NCBI RefSeq assembly: GCF_015709515.1
Contig: NZ_JADNQZ010000057.1
Span: forward strand, 124,001-188,000
DNA from: Methylocystis sp. H62
Lineage (GTDB): Bacteria > Pseudomonadota > Alphaproteobacteria > Rhizobiales > Beijerinckiaceae
Direction of reading: 5' to 3'
DNA: 64,000 nt
Part shown: in pieces, positions 17,925 through 28,096 of the stretch
Numbering within the stretch: position 1 is the first letter of the stretch
Layout: every line of letters starts with the position of its first letter
Translations under genes and position numbers: made by a program
The notes under the pieces: model-generated
Told to the model about the DNA's origin: nothing
The model's input: only the letters and a program-made list of their open reading frames with translations
Databases searched by the model: none

Positions 17925-17943
17925 TTTGAACTCCTGATCGATG

Positions 17944-18102
17944 TCAGCGCGGCGCAGTGGCGGACAGCGTTTCCGCCATCTGCGCCGGCGTCACCCTAAT
18001 GCGATGCGCGGGGCCGAAGAACGCGATGTAAAGCGCAACGAGCGCCAGCAGTTTGAACCCAAGCGCGATGGCGATCTCGCGTCCTAATGGCCTTGTGCGC
18101 AT
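17944..18102 (-). CDS. cydP: Putative small cytochrome oxidase subunit CydP
   Basis: A 52-residue single-pass membrane protein just upstream of cydA on the same strand. It starts MRTRPLGREIAIALGFKLL, followed by a hydrophobic helix (ALVALYIAFFGPAHR) and a polar tail. This basic-start, Lys-Leu-Leu, Phe-Phe-x-Pro layout is that of the CydP family found with bd oxidases. The GGGGACGAG upstream of the ATG could serve as ribosome binding site. Function is probably assembly or stability of the oxidase. Confidence 0.8.
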   Translation of the reverse strand: MRTRPLGREIAIALGFKLLALVALYIAFFGPAHRIRVTPAQMAETLSATAPR

Positions 18103-18111
18103 CGACTCGTC

Positions 18112-18141
18112 CCCTAGCGTTGCATGCCCTAGCGTTGCATG
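18112..18141. repeat. 15-bp perfect tandem repeat
   Basis: CCCTAGCGTTGCATG occurs twice head to tail between sqr and cydP, immediately upstream of the cyd operon. It may be part of the cyd promoter region or chance duplication. Confidence 0.7.
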
Positions 18142-18155
18142 GCTGCGGCGCCGCC

Positions 18156-19439
18156 TTATGACAGTGCGCGGCGCAGCCGTTCGATGCCGAGCAGTTTCAT
18201 GATGTACCGCTCATAGACAGGCTCGCTCTGTCCCTTGCGGACCTTGCGCAGGAAGTATTTCTCATAGGCGATCTTCGCGAGATGCACCCACCGCCCCTCG
18301 CTCGACCAGTTGACGTTACGCGGCGGAATCTGCGGCTTTGCGACGAAGGCGACGCCCTTGTCGCCGAAATCCGCCAAGCAAACCGCATTCCACGTGCCTT
18401 CTTCTTTTGCATCGCGCCCAGCGATCAGCGCGGCGATATTATGCGCCGTCGCCGTCACCATCGACTCGATCATGTAGCCGGTCTTCGGCGTGCCTGTCGG
18501 CACCGGCGTCGCCTCGACCGGGGGGATCGCAACGCAGACGCCGACGCCGAAGACATTGCGATATTTCGGATTGCGCTGGTTCTTGTCGATGATGACGAAG
18601 CCGCGCGGATTGACCAGTCCCTCGACGCCCATCAGCGCATCGACGCCTTTGAAGGCGGGCATCACCATGGCGAATTTGAACGGCACTTCGTGCTCTTTCT
18701 TGACCTGTCCCTGGTCGTCGAGCTCGGCGCATTTGAGAAGGCCAGGTTCGATGGCGGTCGTCTTGGCGTTGACGATCCATTTGATGTCGCGATCGCGGAA
18801 CGCCGATTCGAGCATTCCCTTCGTATCGCCGACGCCGCCCAAACCCAGATGGCCGACATAGGGCTCGGACGTGATGTAGGTCATCGGCACCTTGTCGCGG
18901 ATGCCGCGCCGACGCAGATCGGTGGAAAGGATCATGGCGTATTCATACGCCGGACCAAAACAGGAGACGCCGGGCGCCGCGCCGACGATGATCGGACCGG
19001 GATCCTTGCAGAAATCCTCATAGGCCTTGGACGCCGTCTCGGCATGCTGCAACGTGCAAACTGAATGCGTGTGTCCGCCATGTGGTCCAAGCCCCGGCAC
19101 TTCCTCGAAAGCGAGCTTGGGGCCCGTCGCGATAACGAGATAGTCGTAGGCGACGCTCTCGCCATTCTGCAGTTCGAGACGGTTTTCGTCGGGCAGAACG
19201 CGCTTCGCGCCAACGGGAATGAAATTGATCTTCTTCTTCTTGAAGACCGGCGCGAGCGGCACCTTGAGGTCTTCCGGCTTGCGCCATTGCACCGCGAGCC
19301 ACGGGTTGGACGGCGTGAACTGGAAATTCTCGAGTTCTGAAATGACCGTAACCTGATGTTGCTTTCCTAGTCCCTCGCGGAGTTCGATCGCGGCGGCGAC
19401 GCCGCCGATCCCCGCGCCCATGACGACGATATGAGCCAT
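18156..19439 (-). CDS. sqr: Sulfide:quinone oxidoreductase
   Basis: About 427 residues. A membrane-bound FAD enzyme that oxidises sulfide and passes electrons to quinone, producing persulfide or polysulfur. The N-terminal dinucleotide fold (VVMGAGIGGVAAAIEL) and a second YDYLVIATGP motif are clear. The three redox cysteines of the family are present: Cys128 (SVCTLQHA), Cys160 (GVSCFGPAYE) and Cys354 (NAVCLADFGD). The spacing is nearly the same as in the Acidithiobacillus enzyme. The start follows GGGGGAG. It lies directly upstream of the cyd operon on the same strand, so sulfide electrons may go through quinol to the bd oxidase. Confidence 0.93.
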   Translation of the reverse strand: MAHIVVMGAGIGGVAAAIELREGLGKQHQVTVISELENFQFTPSNPWLAVQWRKPEDLKVPLAPVFKKKKINFIPVGAKRVLPDENRLELQNGESVAYDYLVIATGPKLAFEEVPGLGPHGGHTHSVCTLQHAETASKAYEDFCKDPGPIIVGAAPGVSCFGPAYEYAMILSTDLRRRGIRDKVPMTYITSEPYVGHLGLGGVGDTKGMLESAFRDRDIKWIVNAKTTAIEPGLLKCAELDDQGQVKKEHEVPFKFAMVMPAFKGVDALMGVEGLVNPRGFVIIDKNQRNPKYRNVFGVGVCVAIPPVEATPVPTGTPKTGYMIESMVTATAHNIAALIAGRDAKEEGTWNAVCLADFGDKGVAFVAKPQIPPRNVNWSSEGRWVHLAKIAYEKYFLRKVRKGQSEPVYERYIMKLLGIERLRRALS

Positions 19440-19537
19440 TTCACTCCCCCCTTTGCGCTTGGCGCGCATTAAGTTTCGCGCTGACGGTTGCGCTCATTGG
19501 CGACGACATGCGCGCTTGGCGCGCGCCTGTCCGCGAC

Positions 19538-20206
19538 TTAGTCACGCTGTGCGTCGCAGAGCGAACGCAATGCCGCGAGATTGACGATCTCGGCGCCGCC
19601 GCGCGACAATTTCACCCAGCCTGAACGCTCGAACGATTTCAGCGTACGGCCGACGACTTCACGCGCGGTGCCGAGATCCGCGGCGAGCGCCTGCTGCGTC
19701 GCCGCGATCTTGTCGCCGGCGCCGCGCAGCGCGAGAAGACGTTCGGCCAAGCGAACATTGATGCGCGTGCAGACAATCTCCTCGATGCGCGACATCAGCG
19801 AGGCAAGACGCTTGCCGTAGCCGTCGAACACCAGCGCACGGAAACCTTCCGACGCGTTCATCAACGCGCTAAAACGATCGGCGGGCACAACAAAGGCGAT
19901 GACGTCAGTTTCCGCGACCCCCTCGGCCGCGTAGGCGTCGTCCGAAAGCAGCGAGGCTGTCGTCAGAACGCAGGTTTCGTTCGCGCCGACCCGGTAAAGC
20001 ACGATTTCCCGGCCCGATTCGGTCACCCGCTGCACCCGCACGGAGCCCGAGACGATCAGCGGAAAATGGACGCATTGATCGCCCGGCCGAAACAGCACGG
20101 CGCCGCGCGGAATTTGCTTGCGCACCGCGGAGTCCCGCAGAAGCGTCTTCGTCGCCGCGTCGAGGCTGCGCAAGGAAGGCGTTTCGTCGATCCAATCGGA
20201 CGGCAT
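19538..20206 (-). CDS. Crp/Fnr-family transcriptional regulator
   Basis: About 222 residues. An N-terminal cyclic-nucleotide-binding-like barrel (ending GSVRVQRVTESGREIVLYRV) is joined to a C-terminal winged helix (TQQALAADLGTAREVVGRTLKSFERSG). The barrel lacks the Fnr iron-sulfur cysteine cluster at its N-terminus but has two isolated cysteines (Cys45 and Cys79), which could sense thiols or persulfides. I used the ATG at 20206, with GAAGGGC upstream, over a GTG at 20227. Its position between sqr and the SqrR-like gene suggests control of sulfide genes. Confidence 0.85.
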   Translation of the reverse strand: MPSDWIDETPSLRSLDAATKTLLRDSAVRKQIPRGAVLFRPGDQCVHFPLIVSGSVRVQRVTESGREIVLYRVGANETCVLTTASLLSDDAYAAEGVAETDVIAFVVPADRFSALMNASEGFRALVFDGYGKRLASLMSRIEEIVCTRINVRLAERLLALRGAGDKIAATQQALAADLGTAREVVGRTLKSFERSGWVKLSRGGAEIVNLAALRSLCDAQRD

Positions 20207-20294
20207 CGTCTGCCCTTCGTCGCTCACGATCCAAAGTCTTCACTTAAGCGCGCTGCGAACGATTAACGCACCCATGCTGAACGTCGATGACGCC

Positions 20295-20495
20295 CTAGAA
20301 GGCGGCGCCTGATTTGGCGCCGTACCGCTTCAGCGCCATCGCCAATGGGCAGAGGCCCGTGAAGGCCGCCTGCAACAGGTTGACGCCGACGAAAGCGGTG
20401 AGCAAGAGCCACCACGGACTGAACAACTGCGCCAAAAGCAGGCTCAGGAGAACCATGGTCCCGGCGAAAGCCATAACAATGCGATCAATGCTCAT
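20295..20495 (-). CDS. DUF2892 (YgaP membrane-domain-like) protein
   Basis: 66 residues with two hydrophobic segments and the family pattern MSIDRIVMAFAG...GLCPLAMALKRYG, containing one cysteine in the second half. The ATG overlaps the stop of the upstream ArsR-type gene by four bases (ATGA). In BigR operons a DUF2892 protein is typically cotranscribed with the regulator, as here. The rhodanese partner is encoded separately at 25935. Confidence 0.88.
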   Translation of the reverse strand: MSIDRIVMAFAGTMVLLSLLLAQLFSPWWLLLTAFVGVNLLQAAFTGLCPLAMALKRYGAKSGAAF

Positions 20496-20851
20496 CGCGT
20501 GAGTTCCTTCGATTTGGCGCGCGCGCGTGGTTTGGCCGGCTTGCCACACTGCCCGGCGCAGAACATTTCATAGAGCAGTCCGATGATCCGCGAGACATTG
20601 CCGTCGGCCAGGGAATAGTAAATCGTCTGCGATTCGCGGCGGGTCTTGACGAGCTTGTCTTCGCGCAACCGCGCCAGATGCTGCGAGAGCGACGATTGGC
20701 TCAGTCCAATCGCCTCCTGCAGCTTTGTCACTGACAGCTCGCCACCGTGCAGCTGACAAAGCACCATCAACCGATGGCGGTTTGCCAGCGCCTTGAGAAA
20801 GCTTTCGGCCTCCGCAGCCTTTGGCGCGAGCGCGAGCAGATTTACATTCAT
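20492..20851 (-). CDS. sqrR: SqrR/BigR-like ArsR-family persulfide-sensing repressor
   Basis: 119 residues with the winged-helix pattern FLKALANRHRLMVLCQL ... LSQSSLSQHLARLREDKLV. The metal-site residues of classic ArsR proteins are missing. Instead, Cys32 and Cys98 occupy the positions of the two redox cysteines of SqrR and BigR, which form a tetrasulfide bridge when persulfides rise; an extra Cys102 follows. It is cotranscribed with a DUF2892 gene and divergent from the HiPIP-like gene. A matching ATTA-N8-GAAT box lies ten bases before its start, so autorepression is likely. There is no clear Shine-Dalgarno. Confidence 0.85.
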   Translation of the reverse strand: MNVNLLALAPKAAEAESFLKALANRHRLMVLCQLHGGELSVTKLQEAIGLSQSSLSQHLARLREDKLVKTRRESQTIYYSLADGNVSRIIGLLYEMFCAGQCGKPAKPRARAKSKELTR

Positions 20852-20860
20852 GATCGCTAA

Positions 20861-20876
20861 ATTACGATTATCGAAT
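20861..20876. promoter_or_regulatory. SqrR-type box before the sqrR-like gene
   Basis: ATTA-N8-GAAT, one base different from the published SqrR element ATTC-N8-GAAT. It lies ten bases upstream of the regulator start codon, where binding would block its own transcription. Confidence 0.65.
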
Positions 20877-20950
20877 ATACTTGTCAAGCGCGCGCATCGG
20901 CGCCGCCGAAGAGCGTTTATGTCGCATTCAAGCCGACAGGAATGCGGTAT

Positions 20951-20966
20951 ATTACATACTTCTAAT
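20951..20966. promoter_or_regulatory. SqrR-type box before the HiPIP-like gene
   Basis: ATTA-N8-TAAT, 47 bases upstream of the HiPIP-like start, in AT-rich DNA. Its right flank TCTAATTTAA is nearly the same as that of the RND operon site. Confidence 0.6.
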
Positions 20967-21012
20967 TTAATGAAATCGTCCGAGAACGGACGAATTGCGA
21001 AGGGAGAGTGAA

Positions 21013-21249
21013 ATGGCTGAATGTCTCGCGCCGACGCGCCGCTCCTTGATGTTGCTGTTGGGCGCGGCCGCCGCTGGACTGAGCACAACGAGCGCGCAAG
21101 CGAAGTCGAGCAAATTGGCGGCCGCCTATCGCGGCGCCCCGAACGGGCGGCAAAGTTGCGCGAACTGCTCCTGGTTCAACGCCCCGTCAGGCTGCGGCGT
21201 GGTGAGTGGGCCCGTCAGCGCGCGTGGCTGGTGCAATCTTTGGGGCTGA
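21013..21249 (+). CDS. HiPIP-like high-potential iron-sulfur protein, Tat-type signal
   Basis: 78 residues. A twin-arginine leader (TRRSLMLLLGAAAAGLS) ends near Ala30, so the protein should be folded and then exported. The mature part of fewer than 50 residues contains Cys49, Cys52, Cys61 and Cys74 in the pattern C-x2-C-x8-C-x12-C. With RGWCNLW at the end, this is the small HiPIP type. HiPIPs carry single electrons in the periplasm. It is divergent from the sqrR-like gene, with a SqrR-type box upstream and GGGAGAG as ribosome binding site. A role in sulfide-linked electron transfer is inferred. Confidence 0.78.
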   Translation: MAECLAPTRRSLMLLLGAAAAGLSTTSAQAKSSKLAAAYRGAPNGRQSCANCSWFNAPSGCGVVSGPVSARGWCNLWG

Positions 21250-21296
21250 CGCGGCCGCATGGAATTCGGCGGCTGCGCGCCGCTCTCTCCTTCCCG

Positions 21297-21326
21297 AACT
21301 TAAATTCGCTATTGCTAATTTAAGTT
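21297..21326. promoter_or_regulatory. Perfect inverted repeat with SqrR-type box before the RND operon
   Basis: AACTTAAATT-N10-AATTTAAGTT, ten perfect bases per arm. It contains the core ATTC-N8-TAAT at 21304-21319. It ends 21 bases before the start of the membrane fusion protein gene, the usual place for a repressor site. Confidence 0.7.
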
Positions 21327-21347
21327 GTGTGCATATAACTGGGCTGC

Positions 21348-22330
21348 ATGAGATCAATGTGCCGCTTCCATTTTGCGCCGACGGCGCTCCTCGCCGCGCT
21401 TGCCTTGTCCTCGGGCGTCAAGGCCGGAGAGGTCACGATCCGGGTCGCCCCCGTCGAGGACCTTAAAGCCGTCGTCGCCTCGGTCGAGCCGGCGCATCAA
21501 TTGACGGCGCGGGCGCGCATCGGCGGCACCGTGAGCGCGCTCAAGATCAAAGAGGGCGATGACGTCGCCGGCGGCGCGGAGATCGCGTCGGTCGTCGATC
21601 AGAAGCTTTTTCTGCAGATGCAGGCCCTCGATCAGCGCATCCGCTCTCAGCAGGCGCAGCGCGAGAAGGCGCAGGGCGATTTCGATCGCGCGCAGGAACT
21701 GTTTCGGCGCGGCGTCTATACCAAGGCGCTCTTTGATCAGGCGAAGACGGCGCTCGACGTCGCCGACCGCAACCTCTCGGCCCTGCGCTCCGATCGCAGC
21801 GTTATCGAGCAGCAGGCGGCGGAAGGCTCGGTGCGCGCGCCGGGACCAGGGCGCATCCTCACCATTCCGGTTTCCGTGGGGCGCGTCGTCATGCCCGGCG
21901 AAACCATCGCGACGATCGCCGAAGACAAATATATCCTGCGTCTGCAATTGCCTGAGCGCCACGCGCGCTTCATGCGGGCCGGCGACAAGGTCGAGATCGG
22001 CGCGCGCGGCCTGCACGAAGAGGCGGGCGGCGGGCGCAAGCAGGGTCGCGTGCGCATCGTCTATCCCGAAATTCAGGGCGGCCGCGTCATCGCCGACGTC
22101 GACGTCGTCGGGCTCGGCGACTATTTCGTCGGCGAACGGGCGCGGGTTTATGTCACGACGGGCAAGCGCGACACGATCATCCTCCCGCGCAGCGCGGTCT
22201 ATCGACGCGCCGGCGTGGATTTCGTCCGACTCGCCTCCGGCGAAGAAGTCGTCATTCAGCTTGGCGAAGCGCACGGCGACGGCGTCGAGATTCTTTCCGG
22301 CCTCCATGACGGCGACCTGGTGTCGACGCC

Positions 22331-22334
<4 letters not shown>
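21348..22334 (+). CDS. RND efflux periplasmic adaptor (membrane fusion protein)
   Basis: 328 residues with a signal peptide (ALLAALALSSGVKA). The usual adaptor domains follow: split lipoyl domain (GGTVSALKIKEGDDVAGG), a long alpha hairpin rich in Gln/Arg/Ala (residues about 85-150), a beta barrel and a membrane-proximal region. It bridges the inner-membrane pump and an outer-membrane channel; no channel gene is present here. Its stop overlaps the pump start (ATGA). Confidence 0.9.
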
Positions 22335-25563
<3,229 letters not shown>

Positions 25564-25567
<4 letters not shown>

Positions 25568-25917
25568 TCGAAGACTGGGCGGCGCTCGCCAAGAAGCTCG
25601 CCGCCGACATAAGAGAATTGCGCGTCGGCTCGCCTGAGGTGATGAAGGCCTTTTCGGCAATGGCGATCTCGGCGGGCGCGCAAGGCGCGCTCGACCCCAA
25701 GACAAAGGAACTGATCGCGCTTGCGGTCAGCGTCGCGGTGCGCTGCGACGATTGCATCGCTTTCCACGCCAAGGCCGCGTCACAGCGCGGCGCGACGCGC
25801 GAGGAGGTGATGGAGACGCTCGCCATGAGCATCTACATGGGCGCCGGACCGTCGGTGATGTATGCGAGCCACGCGCTCGCCGCCTTCACCCAGTTCGACG
25901 CCGAAAAGCAGGCCTGA
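25564..25917 (+). CDS. Carboxymuconolactone decarboxylase/AhpD-like protein
   Basis: 117 residues with the AhpD-like active site C61-D-D-C64-IAF-H68 after the helix LDPKTKELIALAVSVAVR. Proteins with this CxxCxxxH pattern are peroxidase or disulfide-reductase partners, unlike true carboxymuconolactone decarboxylases, which lack the cysteines. Its ATG overlaps the RND pump stop (ATGA), so it is translated with the pump, an unusual pairing. A thiol or persulfide reductase role is inferred. Confidence 0.88.
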
Positions 25918-25934
25918 AAAGAAAGGAACGAACA

Positions 25935-26279
25935 ATGGCTCTGGGCTCTCTCTTGTCGAAACTCGCGGGCGGCGGCGGCGCGGCGCCGACGATCGAGCAT
26001 GAGGATTTCTGCCGCGTCGTCGCGGACAAATCCTGCGCCATCGTCGATGTGCGCGAACCGCATGAATATGGCGCCGGGCATGTGCCGGGGGCCAAGAACA
26101 TGCCGCTCTCGAGCTTCGATCCGACAAAGCTTCCGAAGGGCGACGTTGTCCTCATTTGCCAGGCGGGCGGGCGTTCGGCCAAGGCGCTGGCCCAGGCGCA
26201 GGGCGCCGGACGAAAGGATCTTCGCCACTATGCGCCGGGCACCGGCGGCTGGCGCGCGCGCGGTGGCGCGGTGGAATAA
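25935..26279 (+). CDS. Rhodanese-domain sulfurtransferase
   Basis: 114 residues, a single rhodanese domain with IVDVREPHEYGAGHVPGAKNMP and the active-site loop C75-QAGGRS. Such proteins carry persulfide sulfur on the cysteine. It follows the AhpD-like gene by 17 bases with GAAAGGAAC upstream and ends the RND operon. Together with the SqrR-type box at the operon start, it ties the pump to persulfide metabolism. Confidence 0.92.
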   Translation: MALGSLLSKLAGGGGAAPTIEHEDFCRVVADKSCAIVDVREPHEYGAGHVPGAKNMPLSSFDPTKLPKGDVVLICQAGGRSAKALAQAQGAGRKDLRHYAPGTGGWRARGGAVE

Positions 26280-26315
26280 CGAGCCGCGCGATCAGCGTTG
26301 TTGTCGCGTTCTGTC

Positions 26316-26345
26316 ATCCCCGACGCGCATGGCGCGATCGGGGAT
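26316..26345. repeat. Palindromic intergenic repeat
   Basis: Arms ATCCCCGACGCGC / GCGCGATCGGGGAT form a strong hairpin 36 bases after the rhodanese stop. The wording (TCATCCCCGA...TCGGGGATCCAG) is that of a dispersed element common in Rhizobiales genomes. It may help end or protect the transcript. Confidence 0.6.
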
Positions 26346-26416
26346 CCAGAATAGAACTAATTGCGACAGTCGCGATCGCTTCGCCAAGCGAACGTCGCGA
26401 GCTACGCCAATGCGCG

Positions 26417-27001
26417 TTACGCCGCCTTGCCGAGTTTGGTCGCTTCGGACACCTCGTTGATCTTGCCGGTCTTCACATCATAGATGTAGCCGTAGATCGG
26501 GATGTTTTTCGGCACCAGCGGATGCGAACGGATGCGCGCGACATCCTGCGCGACGCTTTCCTCCTGATTCTCGATCGTGTGCCACTTGATGAAGTGGCCG
26601 GCCGCGCAACCGCCGCCATGTTGCGGGTTCGACCAGTTCTCGCCGTCGAAACTCGCCGTCGCGAGATTGTCATCCAGCAAGTCGCTCATGATCTCGTCGC
26701 AGAAGAGCTCCATGCCGCAATTGGTGTGGTGAATGACAAACCACTCCTTGGTGCCGAGCAGCTTATGAGAAATGACGAGCGAGCGAATCGCGTCATCTGA
26801 CGCGCGGCCGCCGGCGTTGCGAATCACATGCGCGTCGCCTTCCGACAGGCCGGCGTATTTCGCGGGATCGAGACGCGCGTCCATGCAGGTCAGGATCGCG
26901 AAACCGCGCGCCGGCGGCAGCGCAAGTTCGCTCTTGCTTCCGAAATTGGCGGCGTAAGCATTGTTCGCGGTCACGACCTCGTTGACGATCTGGCTTGCCA
27001 T
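26417..27001 (-). CDS. Beta-class carbonic anhydrase
   Basis: About 194 residues. Interconverts carbon dioxide and bicarbonate with a zinc held by Cys39 (TCMDARL), His92 and Cys95 (HHTNCGM), and the Asp41/Arg43 dyad. The start ATG at 27001 has GGGAGAGAG upstream. It is convergent with the rhodanese operon and divergent from the alpha/beta hydrolase gene. Confidence 0.93.
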   Translation of the reverse strand: MASQIVNEVVTANNAYAANFGSKSELALPPARGFAILTCMDARLDPAKYAGLSEGDAHVIRNAGGRASDDAIRSLVISHKLLGTKEWFVIHHTNCGMELFCDEIMSDLLDDNLATASFDGENWSNPQHGGGCAAGHFIKWHTIENQEESVAQDVARIRSHPLVPKNIPIYGYIYDVKTGKINEVSEATKLGKAA

Positions 27002-27211
27002 GTCTCTCTCCCGTGTTGCCGTGTTGCTCTTGAAGTTTTTTTGACCTTTCTCAACATTGAAGCGCTTCAGCTTCCTTTTCAAGCAGACAAGACGCACGAT
27101 CTTCGTGACATAGTCGCTTGACGATCAGCGATATATATTTCGGGAGCGTCGGCGCTGATACTGTATAACGTTCGCGCAGCTGCGCAGGTCTAAGGGAGAT
27201 GAGTGTAACGC

Positions 27212-28096
27212 ATGTCCGATTCCGCAGAGTTTTTTCCTGGTTTCGCTTCGCATTGGATCGATGCGCCGGCTGGAAAGATATTCGCCCGCGTCCACGGCGA
27301 AGGCCCGCCCCTGGTTCTGTTGCACGGGTTCGGCGAGACGCATGTCGCCTGGCGCGAAATTGCGCCTGCGCTCGCAAAGCGCTTCAGCGTCGTCGCGATG
27401 GATCTGCGCGGCTATGGCTGGTCGGCGGTTCCGGCGAGCGAGAAGGGCGAGAACTATAGCAAACGGGAAATGGCCGCCGACGTCGTCACGGTCATGGAGT
27501 CGCTCGGCCATGTGCGCTTCGCGCTCGTCGGTCACGACAGGGGCGCGCGAGTCGGCCAGCGGCTTGCGCTCGATCAGCCGGGCCGGATCGATAAGATTGC
27601 GCTCATCAATATCGCGCCGACCAACGATGAGTTCGGCGACGCGGATTTGCAGCGCGTCGGACGCGCGCGATTCCTCGCGGCTGACGCGCCCAAGCCCGAA
27701 GAGCTGATCGGCCTCGATCCGATCGGCTTTCTCGACGATGCGCTGATGAACGCAACGAAAGCGAAATCGCTGGAGCCGTTCGGCGCGGATGCGCTCGCGG
27801 CCTATCGCCAGGCCTTCAACGACCCGGCGCGCATTCACGCTTTCTGCGAGGACTTCCGCGCCGGCGCGACCATCGATCGCGAGCACCTTGCGGCCGATAA
27901 GGCGGAGGGCAAGAAGCTCGTCATGCCGACGCTCATCGTCGCCGGCGATGCGACCTTCCCGGCGAACGGCCCCTCGCTCGTCGCCGCGTGGGGCGAATGG
28001 GGCGATGATGTCGCCGAGGCCCGCGTCGACTCCGGCCTCTATCCAATGGAGGAGGCGCCGGCGGGGACGCTTGCCGCCCTGGAGAAATTCCTGTGA
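27212..28096 (+). CDS. Alpha/beta hydrolase, haloacetate dehalogenase-like, catalytic His missing
   Basis: 294 residues of alpha/beta hydrolase fold with the oxyanion region LVLLHGFGETHVAW and the nucleophile elbow VGHDRGAR, which holds Asp109 as in haloacetate dehalogenases. At the C-terminus, where the family has SGHYxxEEAP, this protein reads SGLYPMEEAP. Leu276 stands in the place of the catalytic histidine, a one-base change from CAC to CTC. Hydrolysis of the ester intermediate would normally fail, so activity may be lost or altered. It overlaps the following patatin gene by four bases (GTGA). Confidence 0.85.
   Translation: MSDSAEFFPGFASHWIDAPAGKIFARVHGEGPPLVLLHGFGETHVAWREIAPALAKRFSVVAMDLRGYGWSAVPASEKGENYSKREMAADVVTVMESLGHVRFALVGHDRGARVGQRLALDQPGRIDKIALINIAPTNDEFGDADLQRVGRARFLAADAPKPEELIGLDPIGFLDDALMNATKAKSLEPFGADALAAYRQAFNDPARIHAFCEDFRAGATIDREHLAADKAEGKKLVMPTLIVAGDATFPANGPSLVAAWGEWGDDVAEARVDSGLYPMEEAPAGTLAALEKFL

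Noticed and set aside
19440-19537. A SqrR-type box before sqr
   Set aside because: Only a left half-site ATTA is visible near 19468, without a matching right half at the N8 spacing. Control of sqr by the SqrR-like protein is therefore not supported by sequence here.
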